The notes: generated by a model not told the origin, from the letters alone. A stretch of DNA of 64,000 bases from Candidatus Nanopelagicales bacterium (GCA_037045355.1 JBAOHO010000013.1:248001-312000); one strand, 5' to 3'; counted from the stretch's first letter, positions 44,496 through 54,104 are shown. Translations and numbers: made by a program.

Positions 44496-47164
44496 TTGCT
44501 CAGGTCCCGCTCCACACTGACGACTTGCTGGAACGTCGGACGGTTCTGGAACGGGAACGCACCGGGACGACTGATCGCGCTGGTCACCCGCGGCCGGTTC
44601 TTGTCGAAGCAGGACGGCTGCGGATCACTCGTGCAGGCACCCACTGCATACATCTCCTGTGGCGTGACGGTGAGCGCCGTACGCAGTGAATCGCGCAGAT
44701 CCTGGCGGCACGCGGAACGGTCGCCGTCGCCGCAGAACACCTTGGGCCACGTGCCGGTCACACTGCCCGAGTCGGTCAACTTGCGCAGGTCATTCGAGAC
44801 AAAGCCCCACCAGCCATCGGAGAAGCCGGGGGCGGCTGGTCGCTCGCGCGGGACAGCGCCCAGACCGATCACGGATTGGATCGCCTCGTAGGCCTCGGTT
44901 CCCAACTCGGTCTCGAAGATGCTCTGGACAAGTCGGGGCCACCAGGCATCCATGATCTCGATCGCCCGGTTGTGTTCGTAGCTGCCGTCCTGGTCCAGGT
45001 CACGGCGATGTCCGCCCGCGTCGCGCCACTGACGCAGCTGTGTGATGGCGTCCTGCAGCGCCGGGTCACCGGGGGAGCCGATCCGCTCCAGCAACAGGGG
45101 GAGCAAGGCGATGGCCCGGATGTCCTCGGTGGCTGGTTCGGACATGGACTGCACCAGGTCGGCCTTGGTCATCTTGCCTTTGTCGAGGTCCGCGTTGATC
45201 CGGCGTGAGATCAACTGCGAGCGGTAGATCGGCCCGTAGCCCCACTGCTCATCGGCCGCGGACCACCCGGGTGCCGGCTTGTTGTTCCACGACACCAGGA
45301 CATCTGGGTTGATCGCCTTCGGATGCCGATCGAACTCCAAGGGGGTGAACGCCCCGGTCTTGGGGTCGAATCCCTTCCAGTCGTACTGACCGGTCCCGAG
45401 AACCGGGAAGTCCGGCGAGGTGCCGTTGGCTCGCTTCGGATAGGCCCCGGACAGGAAGTAGGCCGTGTCATCGGTGTCGGTGTATGCCCAGTTGAAAGTG
45501 AACTGGACGCCGGAAGCGGCGCGCTGGAAGCTCTTCGCGTCCTTGACCTTGTTCGGGTTGTTGAGATCGGAGAACCCGACGACCGAGTCGACCTCGCGGC
45601 CGTAGGTGCTTCGCGCGAGAACGAATGCCACTCGTTTGGTCTTGCCGTTGACCTTCACTTTGCCGTAGGCATCCACGATGCCGTGCACCGTGCGCCAGGA
45701 GGTCAGTTCCGCAGACCCCGCCGGAGTCTTGTCGATGACATTCGGGGTCCAGGAGTTGCGCCGGACCAACTTCTCCATGGGGCGACATTCGCCCTTGTAC
45801 TTGTAGTGGTGCTTGTCGCCACCGCACAGGACTTCGGCGAAGGTGTCGACGTTGTCGGACCCCGCGGAGGTGGCGCTCCAGGCGTAGTCCCGACCGTGGC
45901 CCATCTGGACGAACAGGTTGACCCCGGCGAACGCGACGCCGCGGGCGTCGATACCCGGTCCGTGCAGTTCTTGTTCGACGAGGATCTGGGGCAGCCAGTA
46001 CCCCACCTGTGGACCCATGACCGCCAGTGGATTACCCGTGCGGGAGTTCTTCGCCGACACCAACTCCCAGTTGGACATGTGGGGACGGGCACCGTTGTCG
46101 CCGCTGTCGAAGAGTGTCGGTTCGGCTCCGAGGTCCTGCATCTGGGCCGAGACCTCGGTCGAGACGATCTCGGCGTCCTCGACTGAGCCGGCGATCGGCA
46201 GCGCCAATCCCTTCTTCGCGAAGGAGTCCTCGGTCATGTAGGGGAACCGCTTCTTGATGGTCGTGGGTGCCCCGGGATCGTTCTTGGTGCGGAACCCTTT
46301 CCAGAGTTTCCGGCCCTGATCTTTGCCGAACCGCTTCTCCAGCGCACGCAACACGAGTGAGGAGTCCAGCGACCCGCCGCCCCCGCGGCCGAAGATGCCC
46401 CCGACAAGCGATGTTGTCGCGACGACATCTGTGGCGTCCCAATCGCGGAGCTCCTGTCCGATGAGGCTGTACTCGACCGGCATCAGGTCGGGGTTCTGGC
46501 GGGCTTCGGCGATGTAGGCGTTGATGCCGGCGACGAAGCTGTCGAGTTCCTTCATCGCGGACTTACCGAGGTCCTTCTTGGCTTGCTTGAGCTGGTTGTT
46601 CAGGTCCGTCTGTGAGTACGGGGCGAAACGCCATTGCTCGATGTCGGAGTTCAGGTTGCCGCCGCCGAGAAACGATGACAGGTCAGCGCGTCCGGTGTGC
46701 CGCAGGACATCCATCAAGAACAGGCGATCGGCGGCCCCCGCGTATCCAGCGCCGAACATGGTGTCGCGCCGGGTGGAGCCGTAGATGCGGGGCACCGCGT
46801 ACTCGCGGTCGCGAACGATCGTGACGCCGTCGCGCGGGGTGATGGTGCTCAGCCGGTCGTCCGGACGAACGCCGAAGGTGGCGTCCTTGAAGAAGTCCGG
46901 GATCTGGCTGTCGGTCAGGGTGGGGGAGGCGTAGAGGAGGTTCTCGTACAGCGACTGCTGGTTGGCCCAGTACGGGGGAAGGGTGCCGTCCGTCAGGTAC
47001 TGCTGGAACTCGGCCGCGGTGTCGACTCCGTCCGAACCGGGAGGCAGGACATTACGGAATCCGCCGGCGTCGTTTCGGCCGTAGCCCTCGGGGTCCGCTG
47101 CCAGGGCGGTTCCGGGTAGGGCCACCAGGGCGGCCGTGACAAGGGCGATGAGTCGTCGGTGCAC
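44492..47164 (-). CDS. Secreted penicillin acylase-family Ntn hydrolase
   Basis: An 890-residue proprotein. The GTG at 47164 is preferred because GAAAGGATCGCC precedes it and it gives a standard signal peptide (ending TALAADP). The family arrangement is clear: an N-terminal alpha region with YAVPRIYGSTRRDTMFGAGY, a linker, and the new N-terminal Ser in MSNWELVSAKNS where self-cleavage should release the beta subunit. Family members hydrolyse amides such as penicillins, acyl-homoserine lactones or lipopeptides. The substrate is not determinable. It follows the lysozyme-like gene by 14 bases and overlaps the next gene. Confidence 0.9.
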   Translation of the reverse strand: MHRRLIALVTAALVALPGTALAADPEGYGRNDAGGFRNVLPPGSDGVDTAAEFQQYLTDGTLPPYWANQQSLYENLLYASPTLTDSQIPDFFKDATFGVRPDDRLSTITPRDGVTIVRDREYAVPRIYGSTRRDTMFGAGYAGAADRLFLMDVLRHTGRADLSSFLGGGNLNSDIEQWRFAPYSQTDLNNQLKQAKKDLGKSAMKELDSFVAGINAYIAEARQNPDLMPVEYSLIGQELRDWDATDVVATTSLVGGIFGRGGGGSLDSSLVLRALEKRFGKDQGRKLWKGFRTKNDPGAPTTIKKRFPYMTEDSFAKKGLALPIAGSVEDAEIVSTEVSAQMQDLGAEPTLFDSGDNGARPHMSNWELVSAKNSRTGNPLAVMGPQVGYWLPQILVEQELHGPGIDARGVAFAGVNLFVQMGHGRDYAWSATSAGSDNVDTFAEVLCGGDKHHYKYKGECRPMEKLVRRNSWTPNVIDKTPAGSAELTSWRTVHGIVDAYGKVKVNGKTKRVAFVLARSTYGREVDSVVGFSDLNNPNKVKDAKSFQRAASGVQFTFNWAYTDTDDTAYFLSGAYPKRANGTSPDFPVLGTGQYDWKGFDPKTGAFTPLEFDRHPKAINPDVLVSWNNKPAPGWSAADEQWGYGPIYRSQLISRRINADLDKGKMTKADLVQSMSEPATEDIRAIALLPLLLERIGSPGDPALQDAITQLRQWRDAGGHRRDLDQDGSYEHNRAIEIMDAWWPRLVQSIFETELGTEAYEAIQSVIGLGAVPRERPAAPGFSDGWWGFVSNDLRKLTDSGSVTGTWPKVFCGDGDRSACRQDLRDSLRTALTVTPQEMYAVGACTSDPQPSCFDKNRPRVTSAISRPGAFPFQNRPTFQQVVSVERDLSK

Positions 47165-47178
47165 GGCGATCCTTTCGG

Positions 47179-48408
47179 TCAGCTGAGCCGCTGGTACCAC
47201 TGCAGGGCAAAGGAGCCCCGGACTTGACGAACGAAGTCAGCGCTGTCGGCAGAGCCTTCGTAGATGTCATGGAAGTACACGGTGGCCGCCAGGATATCGG
47301 TCATGTCCTTGTACATCTCGATATCGAACGTCGTGAGTACGGTCTCCATCTCGAAGACCATGAATTCGACCTGCGTCCGTGCGTCCCACGGGTCGAGACC
47401 ACGAGCCGATGCGAAAGCAATCAGGCTGTTGCCCCCGTTGTCCCAGCGTCCTCCCTGGGACCACTGCGCCAGCCCGCGACCCGGGCCTCCGGACTGGACG
47501 GCAGTGGGGTCGACGCCGGACTCCTGTTGCAGGTTCCCGAGGATGCCGGCGATCGACTCCTCCGAGAACCCGTCCGCCTTGAGCATCTTCCAGACCACGT
47601 CCGCCGCGGGGCCGGTCGAGATCGGGGGACCTCCCGCGAGCGAGTCGGCCAAGGCGACCTTGTAGACGTCCTGGGCCTCGTCGTAGTCATCGTCGAGACG
47701 AACCAGTGCGGCCTCACCGATCCTCACGTCCCGCCGGGCGGCGGTCATGAAGTCCTCCGCTTCGGCGACGGACCGGCGAGCAGCCACCAGATCGTCGTGG
47801 GCGGCTTCGTACTCGGTCTGGGCGGCGTCGTACCCGGCGCGGGCTTCGTCGGCCACTCCGGTGGCGTCCTGTGCGAGGCGGACGGTGCGTTGGGCGTCGA
47901 CGATTCCGGCATCGCTGAGGTTGTCGTACGTCATGTCGCGGCGGGCCATCTCGTGCAGGGCGGCAGGGCCGTCGGCGGCGAAGGTGGCGAATAGTTCGAG
48001 GTCGGTGTCCGACAACGCGTTGATGTAGGCGTTGCGGGCCATGCGGCGTAGTGCGCTTTCCGCAGCGAGAGCCGATTCGCGAGCCTTCGTCTCGGCCGCG
48101 GTGGCCGTGTGCGCGTCATCGGCGGCCTCCTCCGCGCGCTTCTTCGTCGCCCGGTCCACGGCCAGCGCGGCAGTGACCGCATTCTGTGCGTCGGTGAGTT
48201 GCCGAGTGGCGTCGCCGACGCGGGCCTCGGCGGCTGCGATCTCGGCTTCAGCAGCGCGATGCTGGGCTCGGATGTCGGCCAGTTGCTGCGCTGCGATGGA
48301 CATCGGAACAGGGTCGGGGTCACTGCCGGCTGCCTGCGGAACTCCGGAGCCCAGAGTCAGACTCACCACGACTGCCCCCGCGGCGGCGCAGCGTGACAGT
48401 AGGCCCAT
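47179..48408 (-). CDS. Secreted lysozyme-like peptidoglycan hydrolase with an N-terminal coiled coil
   Basis: A 409-residue protein: signal peptide (residues 1-27), an alanine-rich coiled coil to about residue 265, and a C-terminal phage-tail lysozyme domain. The domain signature is IAGILGNLQQESGVDPTAVQ with the likely catalytic Glu in QQESG, then GRGLAQWSQGGRW. Such domains cleave the glycan strands. The coiled coil resembles that of the NlpC/P60-M23 enzyme at 32550, so both may be regulated by a membrane partner. It is the first gene of an operon with the penicillin acylase. Confidence 0.87.
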   Translation of the reverse strand: MGLLSRCAAAGAVVVSLTLGSGVPQAAGSDPDPVPMSIAAQQLADIRAQHRAAEAEIAAAEARVGDATRQLTDAQNAVTAALAVDRATKKRAEEAADDAHTATAAETKARESALAAESALRRMARNAYINALSDTDLELFATFAADGPAALHEMARRDMTYDNLSDAGIVDAQRTVRLAQDATGVADEARAGYDAAQTEYEAAHDDLVAARRSVAEAEDFMTAARRDVRIGEAALVRLDDDYDEAQDVYKVALADSLAGGPPISTGPAADVVWKMLKADGFSEESIAGILGNLQQESGVDPTAVQSGGPGRGLAQWSQGGRWDNGGNSLIAFASARGLDPWDARTQVEFMVFEMETVLTTFDIEMYKDMTDILAATVYFHDIYEGSADSADFVRQVRGSFALQWYQRLS

Positions 48409-48477
48409 GTTCCCATCATCGGCACACTTGAGGGCCCGCGACAGCCGAGTTGCGAATACCGGGTGGCAATTCCCGGA

Positions 48478-49854
48478 TCAACCGGACATCTGAGCGAATG
48501 TCGCAGTGAAGTGCCGCAGGACCGGGGGCTCTTCGACGATGCGGTAGCCCGGCAGGTCGTGGGCCCTTGCCGCCACCTGCTCGCAGACCTCGATGACGTA
48601 GTCGATGTGGCTTTGGGTGTAGGTCCGCCGCGGAATTGCGAGCCGCACCAGGTCCAGTGCGGCGGGTTGTTCGCTGCCGTCGGGCCGGCGACCGAACATG
48701 ACGGTGCCGATCTCGCAGCCGCGGACACCGCCGGCCTCGTAGAGTGCCACCGCGAGTGCTTGTCCGGGGTATTGCAGCGGGTCCAGGTGCGGCAGGAGTT
48801 CGCGAGCGTCGAGGTAGACCGCGTGCCCCCCGATGGGTTGGACGACCGGGATGCCTCGTTGCGCCAGCGCGTCACCGAGGTAGGCGGTGGATCGGATCCG
48901 GTAGCGCAGATAGTCGTGGTCGACAGCTTCGCGCAGGCCGACGGCGAGCGCTTCGAGGTCGCGTCCTGCCAGACCGCCGTACGTCGGGAATCCCTCCGTG
49001 AGGATGAGTAGGGCGCGACACTGCTGGGCCAGGGCGTCGTCGTTGACGGCCAGCCATCCGCCGATATTCCCCATCGGGTCCTTCTTGGCGCTCATGGTCA
49101 TCCCGTCGGCGAGTCCGGCGATCTCGCGGACGATGTCGGACACCTCCCGATCACTTTGGCCCGGTTCCCGCTCCCGGATGAACCACGCATTCTCGGCGAA
49201 GCGGCATGCATCGAGGAACAGCGGCTTTCCGTGCCGGTGCGCCACCTCGCTCGTTTCCCGGATGTTCGCCAGGCTGACGGGCTGTCCGCCGCCTGAGTTG
49301 TTCGTGATGGTCAGCATCACGCACGGCACCGAGTCGCCCTGTTCGGACAGCAGCGCATCCAGTGCACTGACATCCATGTTGCCCTTGAAGGGATGGCGGG
49401 AGGCTGGGTCACGGCCCTGGGGAATGACCAGATCGACCGCGGCGGCTCCCGTGTACTCGACGTTTGCCCGCGTGGTGTCGAAGTGGGTGTTGTTCGGGAT
49501 GATCCGACCGGGACCACCGAGCACGCCGAACAGGATCTTCTCGGCGGCCCGACCTTGATGGGTGGGGATGACGTGCTCGAAGGGGAACAGTTCTCGCACC
49601 CCGTCGCGGAACAACTCGAATGACGGCGACCCCGCGTACGACTCGTCGCCGTGCTGGATCGCCGCCCATTGGTCCCGGCTCATCGCTCCCGTCCCAGAGT
49701 CGGTCAGCAGGTCGATGATGACGTCTCGCGCGGGCAGATTGAACAGGTTGTAGCCCGCGGCCCGGATGGCCTCGGCGCGCTGCTCGGGCGTGGTCAGATG
49801 CAGCGGTTCGACCGAATGGATGCGGAAGGGTTCGATGATGGTTCGGAACTCCAT
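48478..49854 (-). CDS. Tryptophanase/tyrosine phenol-lyase (beta-eliminating lyase)
   Basis: A 458-residue PLP enzyme of the family length. Signatures include the Asn/Asp-rich HGDESYAGSPSFE, PTHQGRAAEKILFG, the ITNNSGGGQPVSLAN loop and the PLP lysine in TMSAKKDPMGN. The enzyme splits tryptophan to indole or tyrosine to phenol, with pyruvate and ammonia; the two activities cannot be told apart by eye. It is the last gene of an operon after a flavin amine oxidase, 17 bases downstream of it. The ATG at 49854 is family-consistent; the longer frame to 50025 is not. Confidence 0.9.
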   Translation of the reverse strand: MEFRTIIEPFRIHSVEPLHLTTPEQRAEAIRAAGYNLFNLPARDVIIDLLTDSGTGAMSRDQWAAIQHGDESYAGSPSFELFRDGVRELFPFEHVIPTHQGRAAEKILFGVLGGPGRIIPNNTHFDTTRANVEYTGAAAVDLVIPQGRDPASRHPFKGNMDVSALDALLSEQGDSVPCVMLTITNNSGGGQPVSLANIRETSEVAHRHGKPLFLDACRFAENAWFIREREPGQSDREVSDIVREIAGLADGMTMSAKKDPMGNIGGWLAVNDDALAQQCRALLILTEGFPTYGGLAGRDLEALAVGLREAVDHDYLRYRIRSTAYLGDALAQRGIPVVQPIGGHAVYLDARELLPHLDPLQYPGQALAVALYEAGGVRGCEIGTVMFGRRPDGSEQPAALDLVRLAIPRRTYTQSHIDYVIEVCEQVAARAHDLPGYRIVEEPPVLRHFTATFAQMSG

Positions 49855-49871
49855 GTCCGGACCGTACTGGT

Positions 49872-51239
49872 TCAGTGCCGCAGTTGCCCCCGGACCTCGG
49901 CTGCGGCGCGCAGACCCGACAGGATCGCTCCCTCGATGTAGCCGACCCAGCGGTCCGCTGTCTCCGTGCCGGCCCAGTGAATGGCCCCGACGGGCGTGCG
50001 CAGTGCTGGGCCGAACTGGGTCCACGCGCCGGGTGGCAGATGTGCGCCGTAGCAGCCCCGCGTGTGCGGTTCCGCGTTCCAGTCCCTGTCGACGTAGTCG
50101 AGCATGTCTGCCGCCCGGGGGCCGAAGTACCGCTGCAGTTCCGCCGTCACCAGCTCCCGGCGCACCGACACGTCGAATCGTGAGGCGGTGACGGCCTCGC
50201 TGCCCTCGAAGAAGCCCACGATCATCCCCGGGTACCCGGTGGGCGGCGTGTTGTCGAACACCACCTTGACGGGGCCCTGGTCGCTGGCTGCCTCCCCGGA
50301 CAATCCATCGGCGCGCCAGAACGGCTGTTCGTAGATGGCGTGGAACTTGATGACCGACCCATGCGGCATGCGCTGCAGGAGTTGGGCTCGGTCAGCTGGA
50401 AGGACGGGGTCGTAGGTGATGCTGCCGGCGGTGGCTGGGGCCACCGTGACGATCACCGCGCTCGCGTCGATCGTGCGGGAGTCTGTCTCGACGAGTACCC
50501 CATGGTCGCGACGCTGGATGCTGCGGGCGGGATCGGAGAGCAGGACGCGGTCGCCCAGCCCTGCGGCAAGCCCGTCTGCCAACTGCATCATCCCGCCCAC
50601 GACGCGATCCTGCTGGGCGCCGCCCCCGCTTGAGATCAGGGTCTCCAGGTTGGTGCCGGCGCGCGCGTAGAACAGCGCATGCAGTAACGAGATATTGGCC
50701 GCTTCGGTGGCGAAGACCGCTTCGGCTGCGACTCGGAAGAAGTCCCGACCCGCAGCGGTGCGAGCCGTGCGCACGATCCAGGTCTCGAAGGTCTGGCCGT
50801 CGAGTTCACTCGCCCGCGGGGTTCGCCACGGGTGGGTCGGATCGACCCGGGCTGCCAGTCGGTCGAACCGCCACTGCGCCTGCCCAACATCCGCCAGGGC
50901 GACGGCCGGCAGGCGTGGGACCCGACCGGCGTAGCGGGCGGATCGACCGCGGAACAGTAGCAACTTGTCCCCGACCACGTTCGTGGGCATCGTCGTGAGT
51001 CCCAGGCGATCGAGCAGGGCGTATGCCAGGTCCTGACCGGGGCCCAGCCACTGCCCACCGTGGTCGACCCAGGCGTCCGGGTAGCCGGAGAGCGGCTCGG
51101 TCTGCACGCGGCCACCCACACGATCTCGGGCTTCCACCACCAAGCACTCGATCCCCTCTGCCCGCAGCGCGTCAGCCGCGGTCAGACCCGAGATTCCCGC
51201 GCCGACCACCACCACCCCGGTGTCGAGATGTCGTGTCAT
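49872..51239 (-). CDS. Flavin monoamine oxidase-family protein
   Basis: A 455-residue FAD enzyme. The ATG at 51239 overlaps the previous stop codon (ATGA). The FAD fingerprint VVVVGAGISGLTAADALRA is followed by VVEARDRVGGRVQT, and the C-terminal closing motif is IHWAGTETADRWVGYIEGAI. This is the MAO/amine-oxidase pattern; the active site is lined by an aromatic-rich C-terminal part. Substrates may be monoamines such as tyramine or tryptamine, in agreement with the downstream tryptophanase-like gene. Confidence 0.92.
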   Translation of the reverse strand: MTRHLDTGVVVVGAGISGLTAADALRAEGIECLVVEARDRVGGRVQTEPLSGYPDAWVDHGGQWLGPGQDLAYALLDRLGLTTMPTNVVGDKLLLFRGRSARYAGRVPRLPAVALADVGQAQWRFDRLAARVDPTHPWRTPRASELDGQTFETWIVRTARTAAGRDFFRVAAEAVFATEAANISLLHALFYARAGTNLETLISSGGGAQQDRVVGGMMQLADGLAAGLGDRVLLSDPARSIQRRDHGVLVETDSRTIDASAVIVTVAPATAGSITYDPVLPADRAQLLQRMPHGSVIKFHAIYEQPFWRADGLSGEAASDQGPVKVVFDNTPPTGYPGMIVGFFEGSEAVTASRFDVSVRRELVTAELQRYFGPRAADMLDYVDRDWNAEPHTRGCYGAHLPPGAWTQFGPALRTPVGAIHWAGTETADRWVGYIEGAILSGLRAAAEVRGQLRH

Positions 51240-51520
51240 GACGGGGGTCGCTCGGGCTGCTCCTGGGCGGCGACGGTGTCGCGCAACTCCTTGCGCTTGT
51301 GCACGAACCGGGACCGCAGACCGACGACCATGAACGGCAAGTAGGCGCCGATGAAGATCATGACCAGACCGAAGATGGTCCAGAAGTTGGTGAAGTCGGT
51401 GCCCGGTTCGTAGCGGTCGATCGCCACATTGAGCATCGACAACCACCATCCGCCGATGATGAGCACCGCACCGGCGAGGAAACCTCCGGCGCCGTACAGG
51501 AATGAGCCGAACTTCTCCAT
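51236..51520 (-). CDS. Small two-helix membrane protein
   Basis: A 94-residue protein with two membrane segments (YGAGGFLAGAVLIIGGWWLS and FWTIFGLVMIFIGAYLPFMV) and a charged C-terminus. It overlaps the amine oxidase start by four bases. It has no recognised family; it may help anchor or feed the amine oxidase, but this is inference. Confidence 0.72.
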   Translation of the reverse strand: MEKFGSFLYGAGGFLAGAVLIIGGWWLSMLNVAIDRYEPGTDFTNFWTIFGLVMIFIGAYLPFMVVGLRSRFVHKRKELRDTVAAQEQPERPPS

Positions 51521-51597
51521 GGACTCACAGTAGGGGACTCAGACTAGGCGGAAAGGTGTCTGCAACCTCGCGGCATCGAACACCTACGCTGTCAGTC

Positions 51598-51684
51598 ATG
51601 GCTCCCATCAAGGCCCCCGGCGAGGCCCTCCTGAAGGCCCTGGTCAAGGTCCCCGGCAAGGCTTCGGACGACTCCCGTCGATGA
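51598..51684 (+). CDS. 28-residue ORF coupled to ung
   Basis: A short frame from ATG 51598 to TGA 51682-51684, whose end overlaps the ATG of ung (ATGA). The peptide is lysine- and proline-rich (MAPIKAPGEALLKALVKVPG), with an amphipathic-looking helix. It has a GGAAAGG about 50 bases upstream but no near ribosome site. It could be a leader peptide, a membrane-active peptide or a chance frame. Confidence 0.45.
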   Translation: MAPIKAPGEALLKALVKVPGKASDDSRR

Positions 51685-52376
51685 CGCGTCCAACACAGGA
51701 AGCACCGCGACCGCTGTCCGATCTGGTGCACCCGGGTTGGCTGCCCATCCTCGATCCGGTCGCCGAACGCATCGCCGCCATGGGCGACTTCCTGCGGGCC
51801 GAACTGGCCGCGGGACGCGGCTACCTGCCGGCGGGAGCCAATGTTCTGCGCGCATTCACCCGGGACCCGGCGGAGGTCTCGGTCCTGCTGATCGGTCAGG
51901 ACCCGTACCCGACTCCGGGACACGCGGTCGGGTTGTCGTTCTCGGTCGCCGCCGAGGTACGCCCACTGCCGCGCAGTCTGGTCAACATCTTCCGCGAGTA
52001 CTGCTCTGATCTCGACGTCCCCTCTCCTACCACCGGGGATCTGAGCCCGTGGTTCGAGCGAGGGGTGCTGTTGCTCAACAGGGTGCTGACCGTTCGGCCG
52101 GGAGCACCTGGGTCACACCGTGGCAAGGGATGGGAGGACGTCACGGCGGCGGCCATCAGCGGCCTGGCTGCCCGGGACACGCCACTCGTTGCGATCCTCT
52201 GGGGGCGTGATGCGCAAAGCGCCCAACGTTTCCTCGGTGAGGTTCCGGTCATCGCCTCCGCGCACCCGAGCCCCTTGTCCGCCGATCGTGGCTTCTTCGG
52301 GTCTCGTCCGTTCAGTCGGGCCAACGATCTACTGGTGACTGCAGGCGGCTCGGCTGTCGACTGGCGTCTGCCATGA
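51681..52376 (+). CDS. ung: Uracil-DNA glycosylase, family 1
   Basis: A 231-residue DNA-repair enzyme. The catalytic water-activating loop is GQDPYPTPGHAVGLSFS, the Asn binding uracil lies in LLNRVLTVRPG, and the DNA-intercalation loop is AHPSPLS. All three are diagnostic for UNG. It excises uracil from DNA, starting base-excision repair. The final residue in the GQDPY motif is Pro instead of the usual His, which is seen in some actinobacterial members. ATG overlaps the 28-codon frame and its TGA overlaps the P450 start by four bases. Confidence 0.95.
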   Translation: MTRPTQEAPRPLSDLVHPGWLPILDPVAERIAAMGDFLRAELAAGRGYLPAGANVLRAFTRDPAEVSVLLIGQDPYPTPGHAVGLSFSVAAEVRPLPRSLVNIFREYCSDLDVPSPTTGDLSPWFERGVLLLNRVLTVRPGAPGSHRGKGWEDVTAAAISGLAARDTPLVAILWGRDAQSAQRFLGEVPVIASAHPSPLSADRGFFGSRPFSRANDLLVTAGGSAVDWRLP

Positions 52377-53664
52377 CCCGTAGTTTCCTCGGAACACCGG
52401 CAACCGCTCCCGGTCCGCTGGGGCCCCAGATGCTGCGGTCCACCATGATGATCCGACGGGACCCGCTGGCGTTCCTTGCGCAGATGCGTGACGACTACGG
52501 CGATGTGGTGCAGTTCCCCATCCCGCGTCCGGCGACGTACCTGGTGGCGTCTGCGTCTGCGACCCAGCAGGTGCTCGTGGGGCGCCCTGGCGGATACGAC
52601 AAGGACACCATCCAGTACCGCTCGTTATCGCTCGTCACGGGCGATGGGCTGCTCACCGCGACCAATGACCACTGGCGCGGCCAGCGGCCCGTGGTGCAGC
52701 CCGCGTTCCATCATTCCTTCCTCCCGGCGGTCGGCGAGGTCGTCGCGCAGGAGACCGGATGGCTCATCGACCGTTGGGGGGACTACCGGCCGGCGCTGTC
52801 GTCGATGTCGAGCTGGCCATGATGGATCTGGCGCTTCGGGTCGTCGGCCGGTGCCTGTTCGCCGACGATCTCCGCGGCTCGACTGCGGCGTTGGCTCACG
52901 CGACGCTGGAGGCGCTCGACGTCGTGATCAAGCGCTCCCGGGTGCCGATCGCCATCCCGGCTGCGTGGCCGACTCCGGCCAACCGACGGCTGGACCGCAG
53001 CATGCGGGCTCTCGAATCGGCCGTCGAACGCCTGATGACGCAACGGAACCCCGAGCCAGGGAGCACGCTGCTCCTCGACTTGATCCTCAGTCAACCGGAC
53101 TGGAGCAGACGGCAGATGCGCGACCAGATCGTCACGTTCCTGGTTGCCGGCCACGAGACCGCCGCCAGCGCAATGACCTGGGCCCTGTGGCTCCTCGCCC
53201 GTGACCCCGACCGACAGGTTCCTCCGTCAGGAGTGTCAGCGGCGAACTACGCCCGCGCATGTGCCGAGGAGGCCCTGCGACTGTTCCCACCGGCATGGGT
53301 CATCAGTCGCAACGCCGTGTTGGCCGATGAGATCGAGGGGATCGAGATCCCGGCCGGGGCGCTGGTGATCACCAGCCCCTTCCTGCTGCACCGGGACAGT
53401 CGTTACTGGCCGGATCCGGATCGGTTCGACCCCGGTCGGTTCGCCGACCGACTGGCAGCAGCCCAGCGGGCGGCCTACCTGCCCTTCGGCGCGGGGCCGA
53501 GACTATGCATCGGACGCGACTTCGCCCGCTGGGAAATGACCCAGGTCATCGAGCAGTTGCTGGCTGCGTTCGAGTGGTCCGTGGTGACGCCGCAGCCGCC
53601 GATGTTGCCGTCTGTCACCTTGCGTCCAGTCGGTGGACTGCAGCTGGCGATCAGTCGTCGGTGA
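52373..53664 (+). CDS. Cytochrome P450, frame broken by one missing G in a G-run
   Basis: The first frame (52373-52822) gives the N-terminal third, including YDKDTIQYRSLSLVTG and WRGQRPVVQPAFHHSF. The second carries the I-helix (VAGHETAAS), ExxR (EEALRLFPP) and heme loop (FGAGPRLCIGRDFA, Cys ligand). They join at a run of six G (52776-52781); one more G would give a continuous protein of 430 residues. This is a one-base loss in a homopolymer, unlike the doublets of pckG. The class is a microsomal-type soluble P450 related to CYP102-like enzymes; substrate unknown. Its start overlaps the ung stop. Confidence 0.88.
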
Positions 53665-53666
53665 AC

Positions 53667-54104
53667 TCACCGTCCGACGTTGACGTACTCGACCAGAGCG
53701 TTGCGCTCCTCTTCGAGTTCGCCGAGTCGGCTCTTGACGACGTCGCCGATGCTCACGATCCCGATGATGTGTTCGTCGCTGTCCAGCACTGGGACGTGGC
53801 GTACCCGTGAGGTGGTCATGAGTCCCATGAGATCGGCGGTCGTGGCCGATGGGGGCGCGCAGGTGACGGTCGGCGTCATGATGCTGGAAACCGGCTGTTC
53901 GAGGATCGCAGCCCCACCCGTCGCGAGGTGGCGTACGACATCGCGTTCGGAGACGATGCCGACGACCGTCTGGCCGTCGTCGGACACCACCAGGGCGCCG
54001 ATGTTGAACTGAGCGAGTTTCGCCAACAGTTCCGTGACGGTGGCGCTGGGTCGGACAGTCTCCACGGCATTGCCCTTTGACTGCAGGACATGTTCGAGTT
54101 TCAT
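53667..54104 (-). CDS. CBS-domain pair protein
   Basis: A 145-residue protein made of two CBS domains: VVGIVSERDVVRHL and the second with IIGIVSIGDVVKSRL. CBS pairs bind adenosine nucleotides and often sense energy charge. Stand-alone actinobacterial copies, like those regulated in hypoxia, have no firm function. It is convergent with P450, two bases apart, and ahead of hisN on the same strand. Confidence 0.92.
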   Translation of the reverse strand: MKLEHVLQSKGNAVETVRPSATVTELLAKLAQFNIGALVVSDDGQTVVGIVSERDVVRHLATGGAAILEQPVSSIMTPTVTCAPPSATTADLMGLMTTSRVRHVPVLDSDEHIIGIVSIGDVVKSRLGELEEERNALVEYVNVGR

